A DNA stretch of 5,152 nucleotides from G020354085 sp964629975 (lineage in GTDB: Bacteria; Pseudomonadota; Gammaproteobacteria; Acidiferrobacterales; Sulfurifustaceae). Location: contig CAZVUN010000169.1 in assembly GCA_964629975.1 (NCBI GenBank), positions 1-5,152 on the forward strand, read 5' to 3'. Position 1 is the first letter of the stretch. Each line of letters begins with the position of its first letter. The position numbers and the translations under genes were made by a program. The notes beneath the pieces are model-generated. The model was not told the DNA's origin and searched no databases. It saw only the letters and a program-made list of their open reading frames with translations. Positions 1 to 4,895 of this stretch are shown piece after piece.

Positions 1-261
1 CGCCAGTTCGCGCAGCGCCTCCCACAGCCCGGGCGCCTCGGCCGGGCTGAGCGCCCGGGCCCGATACAGGCGCAGCGTGAGGGCGCTCGCCGCGGCCGGC
101 TCGATCAGCAGCGCGAACAGCCCAGCGCCAATGGCGAGCCACAGGCCCTGCGCGCCGAACAGCAGCCCCCCGGCCGACGCCACGATCGCAAGCAGCACGC
201 ACACGAGCAGTGCCGTCTGCAGCCGGTTGAGCAGGCGATGCCGGCGCCACGGCGCGTTCAT
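1..261 (-). CDS. M48-family (HtpX-like) membrane metallopeptidase, N-terminal part
   Basis: This gene runs off the left edge; 87 codons are visible, read right to left. The protein starts MNAPWRRHRLLNRLQTALL. Two hydrophobic segments follow (about residues 14-32 and 35-55), then a basic, Leu-rich stretch with RLYRARALSPAEAPGLW at about residues 62-78. Two N-terminal membrane helices followed by an LxLYxAxxLSPxxAPxLW-like linker are typical of HtpX-like M48 peptidases, membrane zinc enzymes that degrade misfolded proteins. The catalytic HExxH lies outside the window, so activity cannot be judged. No Shine-Dalgarno precedes the ATG, and no other ATG, GTG or TTG lies in frame between it and the antiporter gene. 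The ATG overlaps the stop of a 27-codon ORF, so translation may be coupled to it. The gene lies 76 bases downstream of the antiporter stop and is probably cotranscribed. The family call rests on recall of sequence pattern. Confidence 0.72.
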   Translation of the reverse strand, partial: MNAPWRRHRLLNRLQTALLVCVLLAIVASAGGLLFGAQGLWLAIGAGLFALLIEPAAASALTLRLYRARALSPAEAPGLWEALRELA

Positions 262-341
262 GGCAAGCCGGGGCGCGCCCGCGTGGCGGCGGTTGCGGGA
301 CGGCGTAGACGCCGTGAAAGAGACGGCAGCAGGGCGGTCAT
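258..341 (-). CDS. Possible 27-residue bridging ORF between antiporter and peptidase
   Basis: A short ORF starts with an ATG overlapping the antiporter stop (ATGA) and ends with a TGA overlapping the peptidase ATG (ATGA again). It begins MTALLPSLSRRLRRP, ends in TRARPGLP, and has seven arginines. An AGGA lies nine bases before its ATG, inside the antiporter gene, whereas the peptidase ATG has no visible Shine-Dalgarno. The simplest role, if real, is a translational relay carrying ribosomes from the antiporter gene to the peptidase gene. I know of no family for the peptide. In GC-rich DNA an open frame this short can arise by chance, so the case rests on the double overlap and the ribosome binding site. 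Confidence 0.3.
   Translation of the reverse strand: MTALLPSLSRRLRRPATAATRARPGLP
300..315. repeat. 16-bp near-palindrome in the antiporter-peptidase junction
   Basis: ACGGCGT and ACGCCGT form perfect 7-base arms around a 2-base centre (AG). It lies between the antiporter stop and the peptidase start, inside the bridging ORF. The centre is too short for a normal hairpin loop unless the inner pairs open, and no T-run follows on either strand, so it is not a convincing terminator. It could be a weak mRNA hairpin or a protein site, or chance in GC-rich DNA. Confidence 0.3.
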
Positions 342-2056
342 GACGCAACATCCTGCCGGTGGTGCAGATCGGTCTGCAACTGCGCGCGCAGCTGCGCGAT
401 GATGCGGTCAGCGCTGTCGGCAGCCACACCCATCGCGAGCAGCGCCTGCTCGGCGAGGCCGAGTCCCACGGCCAGGCCTTTGACATAGGCGCGCACGCCC
501 GGGATCGCCAGCAGCCGGGCGGCCTCGCCTTCCGAGAGCGCGGTGGCGAGCACGGGGATGTCGGGATGCGTGTGGCGCAGCCAGTGCGCGATGCGCAGGG
601 CCTGCTCCGGACGATGGAAGGTAATCACCACCAGCCGCGCCCGGTCCACCCCGGCGGCGCGCAGCGTGTTGATGCGGCTGGCGTCGCCAAACAGCACCGG
701 CAGCTGCGCCGCGCGCGCCGTGGCATAGGCCTCGTAGTCCGACTCCACCAGCAGATGGTCGATGTCCGATGCCTCCAGCGCCTGACTCACGGTCCTGCCC
801 AGGCTCCCGGCACCACAGATGACCACGTGATCGCGCAGGTGGCGTGCACGGGCTGCGCTTTCGCTTTCCTCGTCTTGCGGTGGGGCGGGTTGCGAAGCCA
901 CCGCGCTCAGCAGGCGCGCCAGCCGTTCGTGATGGCGGATGAGCACCGGCGCCGCCGCCATCGACAGCACCAGCGCCACCAGGGCGGGCTGTCCCTGGGC
1001 GACGGGCAGTATTTGCTGACTCAGGGCGGAGGCGATGAGCAGCAGCCCGAACTCTCCGCCATGGCCGAGGATGAACGCACCGCGCCAGGCGTCCGGCGCC
1101 GACAGTCCGGCCAGGCGCAGGGCCGGCCAGGTGAGCAGGATCTTGCCGGGAACCAGGACGGCCAGCCAGGCGAGCACCGCAAGCGGCGCGGCGATAATCT
1201 GCCCCGCATCGAGCTGCAAGCCGATGCTCACGAAGAACAGGCTGGTCAGAACGTCACGGAATGGCCGGATATCGTCTTCCATGCGATGGCGGAAGTCGCT
1301 CTCACCGAGCACCATGCCGGCCAGGAACGCGCCCAGGGCGGCGGACACACCGAGCGCATGCGCGCCGAAGGCGGCAGCCAATACCACCGTCAGGGCAGCG
1401 AGCACGAACACCTCCGCGCTGCCATGGCGCGCGACCCACGCCATTGCCCGATAGAAGACCGGTCGCGAGATCACCGCGGCGGCGGCGAACAGGGCGAGCA
1501 CGAGCGCCACTTCCGTTGCGACCGCTCCGGCACCCGGTTCGCCGCCGCGACTCCAGATCGCGAGCAGCGCGAGCAGCGGAATCGTGGCAACGTCCTGGAA
1601 CACCAGTACCGCGACGGCCATGCGCCCGTGGCGTACGGTGAGCTCGCCCTGTTCGGACAGTTGCTTGGCGGCAATGGCGGTGGAGGACATGGCGGCCGCG
1701 CCGCCTGCCAGGATGGCCGCGGGCAGTCCGAGTCCGAGGTGTCGCGCCGCCAGGCCCACCGTCACTCCCACGAAGGCCATCTGCAGGGCGCCAGCGGACA
1801 GCACGCGCCGCCAGGTGGCGCGCAGACCGGAGACGGAAAACTCGAGCCCCACGGTAAACAGCAGCAGGACCACGCCGACCTCGGCGAGAAACGTCAAGGC
1901 CGGGCCCGGATGAAGGATGCCGGTGATCGATGGCCCGAGCGCCACGCCAGCGGCCAGATAGCCGAGCAGCGTCGGCAGTCTCAGGCGCGCCGAGACCGCC
2001 GCGGCGACGACCGCGGCGGCGAACAGGATCAACGTGGTGGCGAATAGATCCGGCAT
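338..2056 (-). CDS. Kef-type CPA2 monovalent cation:proton antiporter with RCK domain
   Basis: This complete 572-residue inner-membrane protein probably exchanges K+ or Na+ for protons. Residues 1-380 are a Na_H_Exchanger domain of about 12 hydrophobic segments. FTVGLEF is at 67-73. FQD at 153-155 matches the conserved ion-site pair of KefB/KefC. HALGVSAALGAFLAG is at 233-247, an acidic segment (GESDFRHRMEDD) at 251-262 and GHGGEF at 331-336. After a charged linker (about 393-407), residues 408-530 form an RCK/TrkA-N domain with Rossmann motif GAGSLG at 415-420 and acidic ESD at 438-440. There is no second RCK-C domain. E. coli KefC is about 620 residues. The later part of the RCK domain (ATALSEGEAARLLAIPG) departs from the usual Kef pattern, so glutathione gating is uncertain. 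No KefF/KefG-type ancillary reductase adjoins it. The ATG has a G-rich stretch (GGGGATCGGGG) upstream as a weak ribosome site. A possible promoter lies at 2116-2143. Confidence 0.93.
   Translation of the reverse strand: MPDLFATTLILFAAAVVAAAVSARLRLPTLLGYLAAGVALGPSITGILHPGPALTFLAEVGVVLLLFTVGLEFSVSGLRATWRRVLSAGALQMAFVGVTVGLAARHLGLGLPAAILAGGAAAMSSTAIAAKQLSEQGELTVRHGRMAVAVLVFQDVATIPLLALLAIWSRGGEPGAGAVATEVALVLALFAAAAVISRPVFYRAMAWVARHGSAEVFVLAALTVVLAAAFGAHALGVSAALGAFLAGMVLGESDFRHRMEDDIRPFRDVLTSLFFVSIGLQLDAGQIIAAPLAVLAWLAVLVPGKILLTWPALRLAGLSAPDAWRGAFILGHGGEFGLLLIASALSQQILPVAQGQPALVALVLSMAAAPVLIRHHERLARLLSAVASQPAPPQDEESESAARARHLRDHVVICGAGSLGRTVSQALEASDIDHLLVESDYEAYATARAAQLPVLFGDASRINTLRAAGVDRARLVVITFHRPEQALRIAHWLRHTHPDIPVLATALSEGEAARLLAIPGVRAYVKGLAVGLGLAEQALLAMGVAADSADRIIAQLRAQLQTDLHHRQDVAS
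351..354 (-). promoter_or_regulatory. Putative Shine-Dalgarno for the bridging ORF
   Basis: On the minus strand AGGA, within GGCAGGATG, lies nine bases upstream of the ATG at 341-339. It sits inside the last codons of the antiporter gene. It is the only recognisable ribosome binding site near the junction of antiporter and peptidase genes. Confidence 0.3.
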
Positions 2057-2115
2057 GCGCCCCGATCCCCGCAGGTTGTGGTCGCGTGCGCCGCACCCGC
2101 CGCGGCAGCGTACGA

Positions 2116-2143
2116 ATTATGAATGATCCAAACGCCGTGACAT
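2116..2143 (-). promoter_or_regulatory. Putative sigma70-type promoter for the antiporter gene
   Basis: On the minus strand ATGTCA (4 of 6 matches to TTGACA, 2143-2138) is separated by 16 bases from CATAAT (5 of 6 to TATAAT, 2121-2116). The short A+T-rich patch stands out from the surrounding GC-rich sequence. It would give a leader of roughly 50 bases before the antiporter ATG at 2056. The assignment is by eye only. Confidence 0.4.
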
Positions 2144-2230
2144 ACACGCGCCGCTCGCGTTCAGTCTTGTCCTTCAAAGAAGTAACGCACCGGTAGAAAG
2201 GCCGGCCACGGTCCGTTTCGGCGTCTTGCG

Positions 2231-2250
2231 CGGGGCACGGCGTCGCCCCG
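2231..2250. repeat. Inverted repeat in the antiporter/GST-remnant intergenic region
   Basis: CGGGGC and GCCCCG form perfect 6-base arms around an 8-base loop. Nearby, CCCATC and GATGGG (2278-2290) form a second 6-base dyad with a single central base, just before the GST ribosome site. Neither is followed by a T-run. They could be operator-like sites of the region between the divergent genes, or chance in GC-rich DNA. Confidence 0.2.
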
Positions 2251-2316
2251 TCGTCATCCGTTCGTATTGGGGGCGTGCCCATCCGATGGGTAAGAATCGG
2301 TTCGCCGTCCGCAACC

Positions 2317-2324
2317 AGAGGAGA
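2317..2324 (+). promoter_or_regulatory. Surviving Shine-Dalgarno of the GST remnant
   Basis: AGAGGAGA lies eight bases before the CTG that occupies the start-codon position of the glutathione S-transferase remnant. The site looks fully functional even though the gene is not. The 12 bases AGGAGAACGACG (2319-2330) also occur exactly as the leader of the NAD(P)-binding gene (minus strand, 4895-4884). Confidence 0.55.
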
Positions 2325-2332
2325 ACGACGCG

Positions 2333-2624
2333 CTGAGGCTTTACTACAAGCTTTGGTGCCTGCTCGCGCGCGCCCCACAGCGTGCTGCCTGCAGGCGGAT
2401 TCGATTGCCCGCTCGAGCGGGTCGATCTCAAGAGCTCGGTCACCGAAACCGGCGCCGACTACAAGACCATCAACCCAAACGGCGACGTGCCGGCGCTTCG
2501 GCTCGACGCCGGCCAGATCCTGACCGAAGGTCCGGCCAGCGTGCAGTACCTCGCCGACCGCGTGCCGGAAAAGCGCCGGGCGGCGCCGGCGGGCACGATG
2601 GAGCGCTACCGGCTCATGGAATAG
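2333..2624 (+). pseudogene. Beta-class glutathione S-transferase remnant
   Basis: This is the N-terminal thioredoxin-fold part of a bacterial GST, the enzyme that conjugates glutathione to electrophiles. Codons from 2333 read (L)RLYYK, matching the family's MKLYYK start, but the first codon is CTG, not ATG. A one-base surplus in the CTTT at 2351-2354 then shifts the frame. From 2355 the other frame reads GACSRAPHSVL, which includes the family's catalytic Cys, then LERVDLKSSVTETGADY, NPNGDVPALRLD and TEGPASVQYLAD, which form the glutathione site around the cis-proline VPAL. It ends ERYRLME then TAG, where relatives continue ERYRLxEW; TGG to TAG explains the stop. About 97 of roughly 200 codons remain, and the helical C-terminal domain is missing and not found downstream. 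LPAGGF, in place of the usual LREAGF, looks like a compensated +1/-1 shift. An 80-codon ORF from GTG 2382 survives but would lack the first strand. Confidence 0.85.
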
Positions 2625-2626
2625 AG

Positions 2627-2932
2627 AAAAGGCAACGACGAGGACCACGCCGTTGCCGCCGGCCCGGCAATCGTCAACCGGACCCCGCACGGAAATTGAA
2701 AGACGGCGATGAACGCGCGCCGCCCGATCTGCTAGCTCTCACGCGCAGGATGCAACGGGGCGACACCGAAGTGCGATGCGCCGGGGCGAGCCGGGGATCA
2801 AGCGCGCGGGGCCCTCAGGCGAAGGGTGGTTGTGTGGCGATCGCGCTGCGCGCACACCTGGCACACAAGCCTTGCTCGGTGCGGGATCGAGCACGCGGCG
2901 GATCGGTTTTGCGTTTGCCGCGAAGGCGCGCG
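2627..2932. other. Gene-free stretch between GST remnant and lipoprotein gene
   Basis: About 300 bases lie between the convergent ends of the GST remnant and the lipoprotein gene. I read all frames and recognised no protein family; in particular no GST C-terminal domain resumes after the nonsense codon. The open frames crossing it are Arg/Pro-rich out-of-frame translations. The only structure is a pair of overlapping inverted repeats at its left end. No T-run terminator for either flanking gene is evident. Confidence 0.5.
2631..2670 (+). repeat. Overlapping, mutually exclusive hairpins after the GST remnant
   Basis: GGCAACG (2631-2637) pairs with CGTTGCC (2651-2657), a 7-base stem with a 13-base loop. 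The second arm overlaps TTGCCG (2653-2658), which pairs with CGGCAA (2665-2670), a 6-base stem with a 6-base loop. The two stems cannot form together. They start seven bases after the premature stop. No T-run follows, so an intrinsic terminator is unlikely. Confidence 0.3.
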
Positions 2933-4105
2933 TCAGCGGATCTCTGCGAGCCTTACCGTGCTGCCTTCGTTCCAGACGACCCAGCCGCCGTCCGCGGTCG
3001 CCACGGCCGTGGCCGGTCCTTGCTCCGAACCCTGCGGATCCGGCGCGGCCTGGAACCATTGGCCGCCGCCGTCGCGTGAGAACAGCACGCCCAGACGCCG
3101 GGTGTTCGCGCGGTCGTTGGCGTCCTGCTTGGTGGGCCAGTCGCCCCAGGCCGCGACGACCACTTCCCCCGCACACGCCGCGGCGACGAACTTGCCATCG
3201 TCGTCCAGCGACTGGGTTCCCGCCTGGGTGCCGTCGCTGTCGGCTTCGCTCCAGCTGGCGCCGTCCGTGCTCGAGGACAGGTGCGCATCGTTGGTGGAGC
3301 TGTGGTGGCCCACCCAGCGCGTGGTGCCGCTGCGGCAGAAACTGGGATCGAAGGCGTTGGCAAAAAGCTTGCTGGCGTTCTCGAGGGCGCCGGTCGCGGA
3401 GACCTGGGCGGTCCACAGGGCGACGGCCGTGCCCGTCGATCCGTCCCGGTGGTCGCGCCACACGACCTGCACTCCGGTAGTGGCGCTACAGTGCAACGCG
3501 GCACCGGAGCTGCGAATCGTGCTGTGCTCGACCGGCGCCAGCCACTGCGTGCCGTCGTACAGCACGATGGTGAGTGGCCCGTCGCTTTCGGACGGTTGGG
3601 CGGACCAGGCGACCACGCGTTTGCGTTGGCCCTGATCGCTGTACACGCAGGCCGTGGGCAGCGGCGGGCCCGCCGGTCGATCGCCGAGCCGCACGGGAGC
3701 GCTCCAGCTCGCGCCGCCGTCGTCACTCACCCGGGCGCGCATGGCATTGCCCGCGAGGTCGGTGTACACGGCCAGAAGATCATTGCCTTCACCCGCCAGG
3801 GTGGCGCCCCCGGTGTCGGTGGCGAGCTGCGTCTTCTCCGTACCTGTGGCGGTCCAGCGCGTGGCATAGAGCGTGCCGTCCTCGGCATGCAGCGTGACGG
3901 GCACATCGGCCACGGCGACCCCACGCCCGTTGGTCAAGGGCAGGGAGACGGTGTGGGCCGTGGTGCTGAGGTCGCGAACACTGACCGTGGGATCGCTCGG
4001 TGGCGGGCTTGGCGACGGCGATGATGCCGGATCGGCACCGCCGCCACAGGCACTCAGCATCATCAGGGTCAGCGCAAGGACCGGGATGTACGGTACGGGC
4101 GTCAT
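2933..4105 (-). CDS. Secreted lipoprotein with sialidase-fold (Asp-box) beta-propeller
   Basis: This 390-residue protein has a lipoprotein signal ending in the lipobox LSAC, with Cys20 as the lipidated residue, then GGG and a Ser/Pro linker (29-38). It is therefore probably anchored in the outer membrane or on the cell surface. The remainder is repetitive. Asp-boxes (S-x-D-x-G-x-x-W) appear at 127-134 and 343-350, with a degenerate one at 278-285. Recurring VVxW-like strands occur near 164-167, 214-216, 315-320 and 375-378. I count about six blades, as in sialidase/BNR proteins. I see no FRIP-type arginine motif, so a sialidase reaction is not supported; binding or scaffolding is as likely. 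Four further cysteines (153, 206, 257, 311) are spaced 53, 51 and 54 residues apart. The ATG has only a weak upstream GAG, and the signal's first 20 residues hold no Lys or Arg. No in-frame ATG, GTG or TTG lies in the 80 or so bases upstream. Function unknown. Confidence 0.85.
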   Translation of the reverse strand: MTPVPYIPVLALTLMMLSACGGGADPASSPSPSPPPSDPTVSVRDLSTTAHTVSLPLTNGRGVAVADVPVTLHAEDGTLYATRWTATGTEKTQLATDTGGATLAGEGNDLLAVYTDLAGNAMRARVSDDGGASWSAPVRLGDRPAGPPLPTACVYSDQGQRKRVVAWSAQPSESDGPLTIVLYDGTQWLAPVEHSTIRSSGAALHCSATTGVQVVWRDHRDGSTGTAVALWTAQVSATGALENASKLFANAFDPSFCRSGTTRWVGHHSSTNDAHLSSSTDGASWSEADSDGTQAGTQSLDDDGKFVAAACAGEVVVAAWGDWPTKQDANDRANTRRLGVLFSRDGGGQWFQAAPDPQGSEQGPATAVATADGGWVVWNEGSTVRLAEIR

Positions 4106-4145
4106 TTCTCGTTTCGAGCGGTTCGAGTATGGCTTCCGAATACGG

Positions 4146-4167
4146 CAGGCGGCGCACGCCGCGCCTG
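4146..4167. repeat. GC-rich inverted repeat in the lipoprotein upstream region
   Basis: CAGGCG and CGCCTG form perfect 6-base arms around a 10-base loop, about 40 bases upstream of the lipoprotein ATG. It lies one base from a second, A+T-rich dyad. On the lipoprotein transcript it could form a leader hairpin. No T-run follows. Confidence 0.3.
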
Positions 4168-4168
4168 A

Positions 4169-4198
4169 TATTTCTGGATACCGCTAAGCCGAGAAATA
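4169..4198. repeat. A+T-rich 7-bp dyad upstream of the lipoprotein gene
   Basis: TATTTCT and AGAAATA are perfect inverted 7-base arms separated by 16 bases. They stand out as A+T-rich in GC-rich surroundings and lie 64-93 bases before the lipoprotein ATG. Size and symmetry fit a binding site for a dimeric regulator, or part of the promoter, better than a terminator. No clear -35/-10 pair could be assigned around it. Confidence 0.35.
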
Positions 4199-4231
4199 GA
4201 CCGGGCCTCCACGTTTCGCAAGGCGGGCGCC

Positions 4232-4255
4232 GACGGGTCATCTCAAGGCCCCGTC
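4232..4255 (-). terminator. Weak hairpin at the end of the NAD(P)-binding gene
   Basis: GACGGG and CCCGTC form perfect 6-base arms around a 12-base loop, overlapping the stop codon of the NAD(P)-binding oxidoreductase gene. No T-run follows on the minus strand, so it is at best a weak or factor-assisted terminator. It may be chance. Confidence 0.2.
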
Positions 4256-4883
4256 AGTTGCGCCGCAGCATCGCAAACGCAAACTTGCGCCCGTAGCCCT
4301 GTTTGAGGGCCAGATGAATCCAGGTCATGGCGAACGGTTCCAAGTAGCGCGCGGCCAGGAGCGGGCCCATGTCCACGGCGTCGAAGCCGATCAGTGTGGC
4401 CAGCGCCAGCACGCGCTGACGGGCGTCGGCATCGTCACCACACACCGGCATGAACGGCACGCCGCCCGGGTAATGGCTGTCGGCCATGTTCTCGGCGCCG
4501 GTGGTGTTGAAGGCCTTGACCACGCGCGCCCCTTTGGCCAGCTTGGCCAGTTCTTCCGCGCCGGAGGTCGTCGTTCCCAGCAACAGCCCCGACAGGCCCG
4601 GTGCCAGCGGGTTGGTGGCATCGATCAGGATCTTGCCCTGCCAGTCGGGCAGGCTTTGTGCGATGGCGGCCACGGCAGCGTAGGGCACGGCAAGGATGAC
4701 CACATCGCTTGCCGCAATGGCTTCGGCGGTGGTGACAAGCTGTGCGTTGGGCCCCAGGGCGTCCACGGCGGCGCGGTATCTGTCGGGTTCGGGCACGCCG
4801 AAAACGACCCTTTCACCACGCCGCGTCAAGGCTTGCCCCAGGGCCATGCCGACGTTGCCGGCACCAATGATCGAGATGCTCAT
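4254..4883 (-). CDS. NAD(P)-binding oxidoreductase, F420-reductase-like Rossmann family
   Basis: This is a 209-residue cytoplasmic protein. It opens MSISIIGAGNVGMALG, with Rossmann motif GAGNVG at 7-12. AVPYAAV (about 70-76), IDATNPLAPGLSG (87-99), VVKAFNTTGAENMAD (121-135) and a C-terminal LEPFAMTWIHLA follow. This order matches the COG2085 'predicted dinucleotide-binding' group related to NADPH:F420 oxidoreductase. Most bacterial members sit in organisms without known F420 use, so the true hydride acceptor is unknown. An ATG five codons upstream (4898) is in frame, but 4883 is preferred. AGGAGA (4895-4890) lies six bases before it, and the family's first residues are MxISIIG. The upstream DJ-1/PfpI gene ends 11 bases earlier, so the pair is probably cotranscribed and translationally coupled. 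Family assignment is confident; substrate is not. Confidence 0.9.
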   Translation of the reverse strand: MSISIIGAGNVGMALGQALTRRGERVVFGVPEPDRYRAAVDALGPNAQLVTTAEAIAASDVVILAVPYAAVAAIAQSLPDWQGKILIDATNPLAPGLSGLLLGTTTSGAEELAKLAKGARVVKAFNTTGAENMADSHYPGGVPFMPVCGDDADARQRVLALATLIGFDAVDMGPLLAARYLEPFAMTWIHLALKQGYGRKFAFAMLRRN

Positions 4884-4889
4884 CGTCGT

Positions 4890-4895
4890 TCTCCT
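4890..4895 (-). promoter_or_regulatory. Shine-Dalgarno that fixes the NAD(P)-binding protein start
   Basis: AGGAGA on the minus strand lies six bases before the ATG at 4883 and shares its first base with the last base of the DJ-1/PfpI gene's TGA stop. This decides in favour of the internal ATG over the ATG at 4898, and suggests reinitiation by ribosomes finishing the upstream gene. Confidence 0.7.

Noticed and set aside
271..280. 10-base perfect palindrome GGGCGCGCCC near the peptidase start
   Set aside because: Short pure G/C palindromes are common by chance at this base composition and nothing else supports a function.
359..2047. 562-codon open frame on the plus strand, antisense to the antiporter gene
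   Set aside because: Its translation is rich in Gly, Arg, His and Gln without any recognisable family and simply mirrors the GC-rich codons of the clearly real antiporter on the other strand.
2174..2443. 89-codon minus-strand frame between antiporter and lipoprotein genes
   Set aside because: It lies antisense to the GST remnant, has no convincing ribosome site and no recognisable motif.
2382..2624. GTG-initiated 80-codon ORF as a functional small GST-like protein
   Set aside because: It lacks the first beta strand and the catalytic Cys region of the thioredoxin fold, as well as the whole C-terminal domain, and has no ribosome site of its own. It is better described as part of a pseudogene.
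1302..2690. 462-codon minus-strand open frame crossing the antiporter start, the intergenic region and the GST remnant
   Set aside because: It overlaps the antiporter in another frame, is Arg/Gly/Ala-rich, and matches no family; it is a by-product of few stops in GC-rich DNA.
2739..3461. Other-frame ORFs over the lipoprotein gene and its downstream region, on both strands
   Set aside because: They are Arg/Pro/Ala-rich shadows of the lipoprotein gene and lack its clear lipobox and Asp-box organisation.
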